64,000 nucleotides of DNA, from positions 1,404,613-1,468,612 of the forward strand of contig NZ_JH470338.1 of assembly GCF_000239695.1 (NCBI RefSeq). Reading direction: 5' to 3'. Both the position numbers and the translations under genes were made by a program. Of the stretch, positions 43,776 to 52,610 are shown one piece after another. The stretch comes from Actinomyces graevenitzii C83 (GTDB lineage: Bacteria; Actinomycetota; Actinomycetes; Actinomycetales; Actinomycetaceae). Every line of letters starts with the position of its first letter. Positions within the stretch are counted from its first letter, which is position 1. The notes below the pieces were generated by a model, which was given only the letters and a program-made list of their open reading frames with translations, searched no databases and had not been told where the DNA came from.

Positions 43776-46241
43776 CTAGTTATTGCCGCGTTTTACTGCC
43801 TCTAGCATCAGCTGTGCTACGTCCATAACCCGCACGTCTTCAGCGCCTTGGCTGGCCACGCCGTCGGAAAGCATGGTGGTACAGAAGGGGCAGGCAGTGG
43901 CCACGATTTTGGCCCCCGTGTCTAGGGCTTCGCGGGCGCGGGTGGCTGCGATGCGGGTGCCGATAGTTTCTTCCATGAAGGCTCGCGCACCACCGCCACC
44001 ACAGCAGAAGGCGCGTTCGTGGTTGCGCGGCATTTCCACCTGTTCGGCGCCGGTTGCGGCCAGGAGTTCACGCGGCGGAGAGTAGATCCGGTTGTGTCGT
44101 CCCAGGTAGCAGGCGTCGTGGTAGGTGACTTTGGGGGTTAGTTGCAGCCCCTGCACTGCAGCAGGTTTTGCCGACGCCGTCGCTTCTGCCGACGACGCCG
44201 CAGAGTCCGCCTGGGTGCTTGCCGCTGCGGATGGTGCCTGCTGCGCCGGGGCAGTTTCCGACGCCGCTACCGACGCCGTCGCTGCCTGCTGCGCGGACGC
44301 CGCTGTGGGGGCCACCGGCTTTAGGCGACCTTCACGCACCAACTGATTTAGCAGCTGGGTGTGGTGCAGCACCTGATAATTGCCGCCCACCTGCGGGTAT
44401 TCACGCGAAATAGTGTTGAAGCAGTGAGCGCAGGTAACCACAATGCGCTTGGCGCCAACCTCGTTTAAGGTTTCAACGTTTTGCGCAGCCAAAGTTTGGA
44501 ACAGGATCTCATTACCGGCGCGGCGGGCGGGGTCACCAGTGCAGGATTCGCCGTCGCCCAAAACCGCGAAAGAAACCCCGGCAATATGCAGCAGCTCAGC
44601 CACCGCGCGGGTAGTTTTCTTGGCGCGATCCTCATAGGCACCAGCGCAGCCCACCCAGAACAGGTAGTCCACTTCGCTGGCGTCTTCCACATCCACACCC
44701 ACCACGGGCACATCAAATTCCAGGCCCTTAGCCCACTCTAGGCGCTTGCGCGGGGGCAGACCCCAGGGGTTGCCTTTAGATTCAAGCTTGCGGAACATTT
44801 GCCCAAGTTCCTTGGGGAAAGCCGACTCCATCAGCACCTGGTTGCGGCGCAGATCAATCACGCGGTCAATATGCTCAATGTCCACCGGGCACTGATCCAC
44901 GCAAGCCCCGCAGGTGGTGCAGGCCCACAGCGCAGCCTCGCCGATGACTTCGCCAACCAGTGGGGCGGGTTTGGTGGCCACGCCAGTTTCCGACGGCGCC
45001 GCTTTGGCCTGCAGCAGCGCCCCCAAAATGTCTTGGGTGTGGGCACTGTTTTCGGCCAGGCCCAGGGAGGTGTTTACGCTCAAACCGTCACGCACCCCCA
45101 GGCGCACTGGGCGCTGAGCGAGCTGCTCGTCGCTGACCTCTTCAGGTTCCACCCCTAGCTGCTGGGCAGCGGCAATAAAGGGGGCTACGGCGGCGTGGTG
45201 GTCACGCAAAGCCAGGGTGAAAAGCTTGGGGGAAAGCGGCTTGCCGGTGTTCCAGGCCGGGCATAGATCCTGGCAGCGGCCGCATTCAGTGCAGGCAGAA
45301 AAGTCCGCTAGAGCTTTCCAATGGAACTGCTCGATCCGGCTAACCCCAAAGGTAGGTTCGGCGTCGGACTCTTCAAGCTCATCGAGTAAATCGACAGTTA
45401 GGGGTTTGCCATCCACAATCATGGGGTCAAGCGGACCCAGAGCAGAGGTGCCGTCGTCGTGCTTGCGGGCGTAGATGGTGATAAAAGCCAGGAAGCGGTG
45501 CCAGGCCACGCCCATAGACGGCTGCAAGCCCACAATCACAAACCAGGTCATGGAGCACAGGATCTTAACCAGCGCCAACACCGCAATGACATTAGCCAGC
45601 GTCTCTGGATTGGCGCCCTGACCCAGCGGGCGACCCAACCAACCAAAAATCGGGAAATGCACCCAGCTAGCCGACTGCTCATGCTGGGCGGCGCTAAGCC
45701 AAGCCGATTCGGCCACGCGCAGCAAATCTACGCAGCCCACCACGGCCACAATAGTGGCCTCCACAAACCGCGCCTGCCAGCGAGTTGAGCCGGTAAAACG
45801 CGACTTGCGGCCGTGGGCGGTGTTAACGCTGCGCACCACAATCAAGCCAATAATGGCGATCGTGGAGGCTAAAGCAATAAATTCAACAAGCCATTCCCAG
45901 GGCGGAAAATGCCCGATTAGCGGCAGCGCCCAGTCGGGGCTAAAAATCTGCGCATAGCCGGTGACCAGCGTAAAGAACAGGATCGGGAAGGACACCATCA
46001 CTAGCCAGTGGGCTAGGCGGATCCAGGGGCGACCTTTAAAGTCCTGGTGGCATAGGACTTTCACCAGCAAAGTTTTAAGGCGCTTGCCCACCGGGTGCAG
46101 GCGCTGACGGTCTACCGGGGCGCCTAGGCGGAAGCGGTTAGCGATAGTTAGGCAGGCGCGAGTGAAGAAACCCAGGCCCACCAGGGTGGCAATGACGGCT
46201 AGTGCGCCGCAGACCCACTGGATTACAGAAATATGGTTCAT
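43776..46241 (-). CDS. Membrane Fe-S oxidoreductase with two CCG domains
   Basis: About 821 residues. N-terminal membrane module with six or so helices, NarI/HdrE-like. Two [4Fe-4S] motifs follow (CTECGRCQDLCP and CTTCGACVDQCP), then two CCG cysteine-rich domains (LFWVGCAGAYEDRAKK...VTCAHCFNTI and YHDACYLGRHNRIYSPP...RAFCCGGGGARAF). A long Ala/Ser/Thr/Gln insertion (about residues 650-710) separates them. Architecture matches actinobacterial HdrD/GlpC-like electron-transfer proteins, proposed to pass electrons from flavoproteins such as ETF to quinone. The start is ATG 46241, before the first helix; the frame is open upstream without a good start. Confidence 0.87.
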   Translation of the reverse strand: MNHISVIQWVCGALAVIATLVGLGFFTRACLTIANRFRLGAPVDRQRLHPVGKRLKTLLVKVLCHQDFKGRPWIRLAHWLVMVSFPILFFTLVTGYAQIFSPDWALPLIGHFPPWEWLVEFIALASTIAIIGLIVVRSVNTAHGRKSRFTGSTRWQARFVEATIVAVVGCVDLLRVAESAWLSAAQHEQSASWVHFPIFGWLGRPLGQGANPETLANVIAVLALVKILCSMTWFVIVGLQPSMGVAWHRFLAFITIYARKHDDGTSALGPLDPMIVDGKPLTVDLLDELEESDAEPTFGVSRIEQFHWKALADFSACTECGRCQDLCPAWNTGKPLSPKLFTLALRDHHAAVAPFIAAAQQLGVEPEEVSDEQLAQRPVRLGVRDGLSVNTSLGLAENSAHTQDILGALLQAKAAPSETGVATKPAPLVGEVIGEAALWACTTCGACVDQCPVDIEHIDRVIDLRRNQVLMESAFPKELGQMFRKLESKGNPWGLPPRKRLEWAKGLEFDVPVVGVDVEDASEVDYLFWVGCAGAYEDRAKKTTRAVAELLHIAGVSFAVLGDGESCTGDPARRAGNEILFQTLAAQNVETLNEVGAKRIVVTCAHCFNTISREYPQVGGNYQVLHHTQLLNQLVREGRLKPVAPTAASAQQAATASVAASETAPAQQAPSAAASTQADSAASSAEATASAKPAAVQGLQLTPKVTYHDACYLGRHNRIYSPPRELLAATGAEQVEMPRNHERAFCCGGGGARAFMEETIGTRIAATRAREALDTGAKIVATACPFCTTMLSDGVASQGAEDVRVMDVAQLMLEAVKRGNN

Positions 46242-46623
46242 GCACCCAGCCCCTGCCAGTAGCCCAGTCCCTGCCAGTATTGGCGAACAAAACGCAGCCC
46301 GGTTAAGGATGCTGTAAAACTCAGCCCAATTGCTGCGCCGGATTGCGTTAGGCGGTATGCCAACATGCCAGGGACACAAACACTCATACCTATAGCCTAC
46401 CGGCAGCTAGTTATGTGCACTGTTAGCTAAGCCCGCCCCCTGGTGTGGCAAGGGCCGCGCGCTTAGGCTCTGCCAACCTAAGGGGTCGCAGCTGGTCGCG
46501 CAGGGCTCGCCGGACAAGCAGCCCCTGCCGGGCCGAGCAGCTGCCGAGCCAGCGAGACTTGCCAGGCGGGGCTTGTCGGGCCAGCCAAACAAGCCTTGGT
46601 GTCAGCCCGGCCAGCAGCGAGTG
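46242..46623. other. Low-complexity intergenic region
   Basis: About 380 bp upstream of the Fe-S gene. The first part (to about 46400) presumably holds its promoter. 46440-46620 is low-complexity with recurring GCCAGC/GCCGGGC words, like other tracts in this window. No gene seen. Confidence 0.45.
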
Positions 46624-46911
46624 TCAGGCTTCGAGCTGCTTGGGCTGGTTGTGGCCCTCGAACCAGACGGCGGCGCTACGCAGAGTGAGCTCGCGAGTAA
46701 GGGTTAGCACTGCGCCAGAAATAATGGCGAATGCAGCCAGTTCAGCCACCGCGTAGCTCGATAGCTGGCTTTGGTCTTTGGGGGCCGGGCGGCCGGTCAC
46801 TGCCCGCCAACTTAGGGAAACTACCTTGTCAGCCACATAGCCGGAGGCGAAGGTGGCCGCCGCAGCGGTCAGCTTCCAGGTGAGGTCTTGCTTCTTGTTG
46901 CTCTTAGCCAT
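46624..46911 (-). CDS. DUF4235 family membrane protein
   Basis: 95 residues. WKLTAAAATFASGYVADKVVSLSWRAVTGRPAPKD and the second helix AVAELAAFAIISGAVLTLTRELTLRSAA match the small two-helix DUF4235 family typical of Actinomycetota. Function unknown. Monocistronic, with low-complexity DNA downstream and an AT-rich gap upstream. Confidence 0.88.
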   Translation of the reverse strand: MAKSNKKQDLTWKLTAAAATFASGYVADKVVSLSWRAVTGRPAPKDQSQLSSYAVAELAAFAIISGAVLTLTRELTLRSAAVWFEGHNQPKQLEA

Positions 46912-47340
46912 GGCTAAATTCTAGCGACGACGCCGTCCACTCTCGACCCGCTTACGGCCTCTCTTGCAGCCTCTGCCCACTTAGGAGACCCACCAAATGC
47001 GCCGCCACCAGCATTTTTAGGCAGCGTCGGTTTAATTAGTGTCGATTTCTATCACTACCCACCCATTATTATCACAACCACACATTAATCTATTTAATTC
47101 ACACCAGTCACACCAGAACAATTCTATACCTCAAGATTAACTTTAGATTTTTAAATTAGTTCTTTCTAAGGTTTAAATATTTACCTTTAATTAGTTTGTT
47201 TACTGTGCGCGAAACTTAGGCAAAATTGCCTCACGTAGCAGCCTAAAGATATAAACTGATCAGACCTCCCCTAAGAAGCTTTCCAATTATTAGCTAAGCG
47301 GAGGTACTTACATACTCACAACCTCAAGGAAGGTGTATCA
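46912..47340. other. AT-rich intergenic region
   Basis: About 430 bp. From 47020 it is markedly AT-rich, in contrast to both neighbours, and it ends in a strong AAGGAAGG ribosome site for the next gene. It presumably holds the promoter; no repeat or RNA recognised. The composition may mark an acquired segment. Confidence 0.45.
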
Positions 47341-48504
47341 ATGCTAGACAAAAAGGCTTTCGCAAAATGGCTGCAGGCGCGCCCTAGGCTAAACGTTGCC
47401 ACAACTAACGCCTCAACTACTTTCAGTCAGGATCCGCCCAACGTTACTAGCGAACCTGACATCAGCCTGGAAATTGCTAAGCAGACCATTGTTGGTCAGG
47501 CTGCGCAGTTGATCCAGCAGGCCCAGGAGCTTGAGCAACAGGAGCAACTACTTGAACAGCAAGCCCAGGAGCTTGAGCAGCGGACCGCAGAACTCGAACA
47601 AGAGACCGAAGCTCACAAGCTCGACATAGATTACATCGACGATCTAGATACCCGAAAAAACCAGATTGAACAGGAACTAGAAGAAACTAAACAGGAACTA
47701 GCTTCAACTAAACAGAAGCTAGCAGAGACTAAAGAACTGACTACCAACCAGGCAGCTAACGAATCCTTGGTTGAAGAAAACAAACAGCTAACCCAGCAGT
47801 TAGATCAGAGGCAAGGGCAGATCGATAGCCTCAAAAACGATGTAATCGAAATGCAGAAAGAACTAGAAAAAACTGTATACCAGAGGGACCGCTTCCAGAG
47901 TCAAGTCAGTGTTGCTGATCAGGAACGTCTTGATGCGGAAGAAGAACGCGATAACGCACAAAGCGAGATGCGTAAATTAAGGCAGCAAGTTGACCGCCTT
48001 AAGAAATCTGCCAATTCTACAGCTGAGCCAAACTCTAAACTCACTAAAGATTGGTTTACCCACCCTGACCTAAAGCTTAGCGATTACGCTAGGTTTAAGC
48101 TCGATGTTGAGATTTGCTGGAATACCCTCGACAGCAAACTACGTGAAGATTACCCACTTAAGGATTACACCATTAAGGATGGGTTCCTTGAGAGTGCTAA
48201 AGAGACGTTGCCAAACGAATACACTCGCCTGGTACGTATCTGTACCGAGATTATCTGCGGCATTTCGCGTGCTCCCCGATCCGCTAACTGGTCCGGCATT
48301 GCGGGAGTTGACCGCGTCAACCACAACGGCCCCAACAACAACTGCCCGACAGTAACCCGCCAGCAGGATGACGCTACCTCGCGCAAGGTTTACGTCAAGC
48401 AGAAGAGCCCGGCGGCGCCGCGCTTGTACTACTGGCTGCTGCCAGACCAAAGCGTAGAGCTGGCCAAGGTCGGCTTCCACGACGATTTCGACCCCGGCCG
48501 CTGA
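47341..48504 (+). CDS. Coiled-coil protein with unknown C-terminal domain
   Basis: 387 residues. After a short N-terminal region, residues 45-235 form a continuous coiled coil rich in Gln, Glu and Leu (EQQEQLLEQQAQELEQRTAELEQ-type heptads). The C-terminal 150 residues are globular: DWFTHPDLKLSDYARFKLDVEICWNTLD, then a region with WSGIAGVDRVNHNGPNNNCP, and a tail PRLYYWLLPDQSVELAKVGFHDDFDPGR. The tail looks like a conserved family ending, but I cannot name the family. No signal peptide. Composition is lower in GC than the neighbours, and the gene is isolated by a terminator. A role as a filament, scaffold or effector is not decided. Confidence 0.75.
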   Translation: MLDKKAFAKWLQARPRLNVATTNASTTFSQDPPNVTSEPDISLEIAKQTIVGQAAQLIQQAQELEQQEQLLEQQAQELEQRTAELEQETEAHKLDIDYIDDLDTRKNQIEQELEETKQELASTKQKLAETKELTTNQAANESLVEENKQLTQQLDQRQGQIDSLKNDVIEMQKELEKTVYQRDRFQSQVSVADQERLDAEEERDNAQSEMRKLRQQVDRLKKSANSTAEPNSKLTKDWFTHPDLKLSDYARFKLDVEICWNTLDSKLREDYPLKDYTIKDGFLESAKETLPNEYTRLVRICTEIICGISRAPRSANWSGIAGVDRVNHNGPNNNCPTVTRQQDDATSRKVYVKQKSPAAPRLYYWLLPDQSVELAKVGFHDDFDPGR

Positions 48505-48593
48505 TCAAGGCCAAGCTAGCCGCCGCCTAACCAAACTGGCCCTGCATTAGCACAGAGCCCCTGCACTAATGCAGCAGCCAATACCAACAAAAC

Positions 48594-48620
48594 TGCGCCC
48601 GCCAAAATTTGGCGGGCGCA
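48594..48620. terminator. Convergent hairpin terminator
   Basis: Perfect 13-bp arms (TGCGCCCGCCAAA / TTTGGCGGGCGCA) around a single A, between the convergent genes ending at 48504 and 48638. Folded as RNA, the inner AAA/TTT pairs would open as the loop. Confidence 0.75.
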
Positions 48621-48637
48621 GGCGTATCTATTGGCGT

Positions 48638-49732
48638 CTATTTGCGCCCTCGGGCGCGGGCCCTACGCCAGCCCACGATAGTCACCCAAACGCCAGCTAT
48701 GGCCACGCCAAAGCCCAGGTTGGTCACAATAGACAAACTATCTAAGCGCTCTATGTGCATAGGCGGCCCCACCACTTTGACGTCCTTAGTGTTTTGACAC
48801 TTAATCACATAGGTGCCAGCAGTGGTTGAGGTAAAACTTCCCGGCGGGAACTTCGAACTACCTTCCTTATAGGCCACCACTTTGCCAGCTGGATCGCTCA
48901 CGCTACAGCTATCAACGTCCCTTGTGGTCAGAGAGTAGAGCATGTAGTTAGTCTTGGCCTCCAAGGCCACCTGCCCAGACTCGGGCAGCAGCTGCCCAGC
49001 CTTAAAGGAGCTAGGGCCTCCCGTCAGGTACAACCAAGAGCCAGCCAGGGTCACCATGGGCACCACCAGCATCATGAACACGCCGATAATAAACAGACGC
49101 CAGCGGCCGCGTTGCTTCTTCTTACGGGGTACAGCCCGGTAGACAAAACGTCCCCCGGGAGCCAGGCGATAGTGCCCAGCCGGTTCGTCGTCGTCGTTAG
49201 TAACGTTATAGCCCTCACGGACAGCCGAGCGGCCTGGAGCGCGCGTCCCCTCACCACGAGAAGACTTGCGCCCCTCATGGTCAGCGCGATCCTTATCGTC
49301 AGACCAGTAACTATAGCTTCCGGTTATGTTGTCATAGCGGCCATAAACGCGGTCAGAGCGCCCCTCACGCCCGGCCTGGCCCTCATGCCCGGCCTGGCCT
49401 TCACGCCCGGCCTGACCTTCATGGCCATGCCCGGCCTCATGATCGCTCAGTCCCTCAGGTCCGGCCAGGCTTTCATGTTCAAAGTGGCCCTCATTTTCAG
49501 CTTCGCGCTCACGCTCGCGTTCACGGGCCCGCCTAACATACTCCGCCTCAGCGGTAGCAAAATCGCGTTTAGCGGCGCGGCGTTTAGCCCGACGCTCAGC
49601 TAGGCGCCGCGCTTTAGCTTCACGCTCACGCTCAGCCTCGCGAGCCTGCTTTTCACGCAGAACGGCCAGCTCCTCAGGGTTCAAACGAACCCCGTATTTG
49701 GGCTGGCCGTCCTCAGTTTGGTAGTCGCTCAC
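48638..49732 (-). CDS. Membrane protein with charged repeat N-terminus, unknown
   Basis: 364 residues. The N-terminal third is an Arg/Glu/Ala single-helix-like region (EKQAREAEREREAKARRLAERRAKRRAAKRD). It is followed by GHEGQAGREGQ tandem units (about residues 102-125). After a Tyr/Asp-rich segment and a basic patch (PRKKKQRGRWR), a helix (about 232-255) leads to an extracytoplasmic domain with two cysteines (DSCSVSD and VIKCQN). A second helix and basic tail end the protein. The C-terminal half resembles actinobacterial membrane proteins of unknown function. ATGA overlap with the DUF4282 gene upstream. Confidence 0.75.
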   Translation of the reverse strand: MSDYQTEDGQPKYGVRLNPEELAVLREKQAREAEREREAKARRLAERRAKRRAAKRDFATAEAEYVRRAREREREREAENEGHFEHESLAGPEGLSDHEAGHGHEGQAGREGQAGHEGQAGREGRSDRVYGRYDNITGSYSYWSDDKDRADHEGRKSSRGEGTRAPGRSAVREGYNVTNDDDEPAGHYRLAPGGRFVYRAVPRKKKQRGRWRLFIIGVFMMLVVPMVTLAGSWLYLTGGPSSFKAGQLLPESGQVALEAKTNYMLYSLTTRDVDSCSVSDPAGKVVAYKEGSSKFPPGSFTSTTAGTYVIKCQNTKDVKVVGPPMHIERLDSLSIVTNLGFGVAIAGVWVTIVGWRRARARGRK

Positions 49733-50337
49733 TTGGCCTGACGCAGCAGCTCTAGGGTCTCGCTAGCAACCTGCTCCTGCTTGACGTTAGCAACCACGTT
49801 CTCCACGAACAGGCGGCCGAGCACAATCGCGGTTACGGTGGGCAGGAAGCCCAGCAGCAAAGAGATCAGGAAGGCCACAAAGCCGTTCGAGTCGCCGCCG
49901 CTGGCGTAACCACCGTAAATGTAGCTGTTGAAAAACACCGACACGATCTTGGAGTTAGCAGCAGCTCCCGCGCAGATCAGCCAGGCGAAGACAGCGGTGA
50001 CGGTGATGGTCAGGTTAGCCAGCTTGGCGCCGGTTAGGGCAAAGGACTGCTTGAAACCAAAGTCGAACAGCGCGCCAATCGGGCTGGGCTGGGCCGGGCC
50101 GGCCTGGGGGTAAGCGCCGTAGCCCTGCTGAGCGGCGTAAGCGTTGGGGTCGTAGCCAACAGCCGGAGCGCTGGCAGCCACAATCGGGTTACCGTAGGCG
50201 TCTAGCTGTACGCCACCGGCAGCGGTCTGAGCAGAGGGGGCGCCGTAGTAAGCACCTGCGGGGGCAGGGATATCATTAGCGGGGGCCGGAGCGCCGTAGG
50301 GCTGCTGGGGCTGGGGAACCTGGTTGTAGTCAGTCAT
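49729..50337 (-). CDS. DUF4282 family membrane protein
   Basis: 202 residues. The first 95 residues are Pro/Ala/Gln/Tyr-rich and disordered. The C-terminal domain (LFDFGFKQSFALTGAKLANLTITVTAVFAWLI onward, then a second helix FLISLLLGFLPTVTAIVLGRLFVENVV) is DUF4282, a two-helix family common in Actinomycetota. First gene of a two-gene operon with the charged-repeat membrane protein, suggesting that they act together at the membrane. Confidence 0.88.
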   Translation of the reverse strand: MTDYNQVPQPQQPYGAPAPANDIPAPAGAYYGAPSAQTAAGGVQLDAYGNPIVAASAPAVGYDPNAYAAQQGYGAYPQAGPAQPSPIGALFDFGFKQSFALTGAKLANLTITVTAVFAWLICAGAAANSKIVSVFFNSYIYGGYASGGDSNGFVAFLISLLLGFLPTVTAIVLGRLFVENVVANVKQEQVASETLELLRQAK

Positions 50338-50365
50338 AAAAGTCTGCCTCCAGTTAGATTTTCTT

Positions 50366-50398
50366 AGGGCTTTTAATACCCAGTTATGGGTTAGCCCT
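50366..50398 (-). terminator. Terminator of dnaK-grpE-dnaJ-hspR operon
   Basis: AGGGCT paired with AGCCCT and inner ACCCA/TGGGT around GTTA, 33 bp after the hspR stop on the minus strand, with adenines and thymines around the stem. Confidence 0.6.
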
Positions 50399-50430
50399 GA
50401 TGGACTCCCCCTTAGCCTAACTCGAAAACC

Positions 50431-50829
50431 TTAGTTTCGTCTGGATCCGCGTTGCACAGTGACTTGTACTTCACCATCACTACCCGCCGCAAAAACACGC
50501 GCACCTGCGTTAATACGCCAACGCAAAATGCGATTTTCTGCCTGCAGGGCAGCGTTTTGCTCTTCGAGCAGCAAAATCCGGCGGATCCCCTCTAAGTTAA
50601 TTCCAGCTTGGCTGAGGGTTTGGATATAGCGCAGTTTTTCGACGTCGCTATAGGAGTAACGCCGTCCACGCCCGCGTGACCGCTTGGGACTAACTAAGCC
50701 CAGGCGGTCATATTGGCGCAGCGTTTGTGGGTGCATCCCGGCCATTTGCGCGGCCACAGACACCACATATACGGCCCGGTGGTGGGCGTCAGGCTCTAGT
50801 GAACCGATCCCCTGGCCACGGCGTTTCAC
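50431..50829 (-). CDS. hspR: Heat-shock repressor HspR (MerR family)
   Basis: 132 residues. MerR-type winged helix: YVVSVAAQMAGMHPQTLRQYDRLGLVSPKRSRGRGRRYSYSDVEKLRYIQTLSQAGINLEGIRRIL. Then a short leucine-rich coiled coil (LLLEEQNAALQAENRILRW). HspR binds HAIR inverted repeats upstream of dnaK operons and uses DnaK as co-repressor, giving autoregulation. As last gene of dnaK-grpE-dnaJ-hspR it overlaps dnaJ by ATGA. A HAIR-like operator is present at 54574. Confidence 0.95.
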   Translation of the reverse strand: MKRRGQGIGSLEPDAHHRAVYVVSVAAQMAGMHPQTLRQYDRLGLVSPKRSRGRGRRYSYSDVEKLRYIQTLSQAGINLEGIRRILLLEEQNAALQAENRILRWRINAGARVFAAGSDGEVQVTVQRGSRRN

Positions 50830-51836
50830 TTGGATACCGCTTCTTTGAGCTTAGCGCGCGGGTCGGCGTCACCCATGGCGGCGTCGAATTCTTCCAGAGC
50901 CTTACGGGCCTCGGCAGATAGCTGCTTAGGTACCGCAACTTCCAAGGTTACTAGCAGGTCAGTGTTGCCCTTGGGGGTGTGGGCACCCTTTCCGCGCAGT
51001 CGCACCACGCTTCCCGACGACGTGCCCGGCTTTACCTTAATCTTGCTGAAAGTGCCGTCAAAGTTAGGTACCTCAACGATGCCGCCCAGGGCAGCTTCCT
51101 TCAGGGAGATCGGTACGCTCAGGCGCAGGTCTTTACCGTCCTGCTTGAACACCGGGTGGGGGCGAACCTTGATGTTAACCACCATGTCGCCGGCGTCGCC
51201 GCCGTCGGTGCCGGGGCGGCCTTTACCGCGCAGACGGATCTTTTGCCCGTCCTTAACGCCCGCCGGGATACGCACCTTAACAGCCCGCCCATCAGCGGTA
51301 ATTTCCACCATGGTGCCGTTGACGGCGTCGCGGAATTCTAGCGTGGCGTCGGTTACCACGTCCTGGCCGCGCTTGGGGCGTGAGAAGCTGAAGTTGAAAG
51401 GCCCGGGGCGTCCGTCGCGACCGCGTGTAGGCGAGGAGTAGCCGCCGAACATGTTCATCAGGTCATCAATGTTGATGTCTGCGCCAGCCGTGCCGCCAGC
51501 GAAACCGCCTGAGCTCGCGCCGCCGCCAAACATGGAACCAAACAGGTCATTAAAGCCCGCGTTGGCCCCACCTGAACCGGAGGTGAAGCGCGCACCGCCA
51601 CCAGCCATGGAACGGATAGCGTCATACTGCTTGCGGTCTTGCTCATTAGAGAGCACCGCATAGGCCTCGCTGACCTCTTTGAACTTCTTCGCAGCCTCGG
51701 GATTGTCAGCGTTACGATCCGGGTGGTACTGCCTGGCTAGCTTGCGGTAAGCCTTCTTGATGGCGGTGGCGTCAGCGTCTTTAGCAACACCTAGTACCGC
51801 GTAAAAATCCTTAGTCATCCAGTCTTGACTGGCCAT
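50826..51836 (-). CDS. dnaJ: DnaJ-type co-chaperone without zinc domain
   Basis: 336 residues. J domain at about 9-75 (DFYAVLGVAKDADATAIKKAYRKLARQYHPDRNADN, with the HPD motif). A Gly-rich segment (about 78-135) follows, then the two C-terminal substrate-binding beta domains (RGQDVVTDATLEFRDAVNGTMVEI; VPISLKEAALGGIVEVP). The CxxCxGxG zinc repeats are absent, so it is of the CbpA/DnaJ1-without-zinc type common beside hspR. Stimulates DnaK ATPase. Located between grpE and hspR. Confidence 0.93.
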   Translation of the reverse strand: MASQDWMTKDFYAVLGVAKDADATAIKKAYRKLARQYHPDRNADNPEAAKKFKEVSEAYAVLSNEQDRKQYDAIRSMAGGGARFTSGSGGANAGFNDLFGSMFGGGASSGGFAGGTAGADINIDDLMNMFGGYSSPTRGRDGRPGPFNFSFSRPKRGQDVVTDATLEFRDAVNGTMVEITADGRAVKVRIPAGVKDGQKIRLRGKGRPGTDGGDAGDMVVNIKVRPHPVFKQDGKDLRLSVPISLKEAALGGIVEVPNFDGTFSKIKVKPGTSSGSVVRLRGKGAHTPKGNTDLLVTLEVAVPKQLSAEARKALEEFDAAMGDADPRAKLKEAVSK

Positions 51837-51928
51837 AATGTGGTCCCCACCTCCTAAATAAGGGGAAAGTCATTAATAGTTTCTTTTTTGGTTGCCGCTT
51901 TTTTCTTTAGCGGCTTTATTTTTTATAG

Positions 51929-51962
51929 CGACGGCGCAGGTAAAAGCTCACCTGCGCCGTCG
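51929..51962. terminator. Perfect hairpin between grpE and dnaJ
   Basis: 13-bp arms (CGACGGCGCAGGT / ACCTGCGCCGTCG) with an 8-base loop, 16 bp after the grpE stop. It is followed by a second smaller hairpin (GCCGC/GCGGC, 51893-51914). In the middle of the operon these may attenuate expression of dnaJ-hspR or protect the dnaK-grpE message. Confidence 0.7.
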
Positions 51963-51977
51963 TTATTTGCATGGTGC

Positions 51978-52610
51978 TTAGGCCGGGTTGGCGACCTGCA
52001 CGCGAGCGTGGCGGACCACGCGCTCACCGAGCATGTAACCGGGCTGGATCACCAGGTTCACCGTAGGTTCGGTGACTTCAGTGGATTCCACTGCCATCAG
52101 GGCTTCATGCAGGTTGGGGTCGAATACGTCCCCGGCCTGGCCAAAGCGGGTAAGTGAGAACTTGTCTTTCAAGATATTCTCAATTTTGCTGCCCACCGCT
52201 TCAAAGGAACCAACCAGGTCCCCGTGTTGGCGGGCTAGTTCGATCTCATCCAAGACCGGGATTAGTGCTTCAGTGACCTGCTGGGCGCCGGCTTCGCGGT
52301 GAGAGGCAGCCTGTTCGCGAGAGCGACGCACATAGGCGTTGTACTCCTGCTGCAGGTTGTACAGGTCAGCACGGGCGCGGGCCAGCTGGTCAGTGGTCTC
52401 GTCTAGCTTGACCTGTAGTTCCTGGGCAGTGACCTGACCGGCGTCGGCCGCCTCCTGAGCGGCGTCAGCTGCGTCTTGGGCCGCGTCGGCCGCGTCCTGG
52501 GCGGCCTGGTTGGCGGCGTCGACGGCGTCGGTTACGTCAGCCTCAGCGAAGGCCTCGTTAACCTGGTCAGCTAGGGCCTGTAGGTCCTCGTTTGAGGGCT
52601 CAGTGCTCAC
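51978..52610 (-). CDS. grpE: Nucleotide exchange factor GrpE
   Basis: 210 residues. An acidic/Ala-rich N-terminus with repeated QDAADAAQ units leads into the long GrpE coiled coil ([40 protein letters not shown], about 75-110). The C-terminal wing follows ([45 protein letters not shown]). Releases ADP from DnaK. The start is GTG overlapping the dnaK stop as GTGA. Confidence 0.95.
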   Translation of the reverse strand: MSTEPSNEDLQALADQVNEAFAEADVTDAVDAANQAAQDAADAAQDAADAAQEAADAGQVTAQELQVKLDETTDQLARARADLYNLQQEYNAYVRRSREQAASHREAGAQQVTEALIPVLDEIELARQHGDLVGSFEAVGSKIENILKDKFSLTRFGQAGDVFDPNLHEALMAVESTEVTEPTVNLVIQPGYMLGERVVRHARVQVANPA

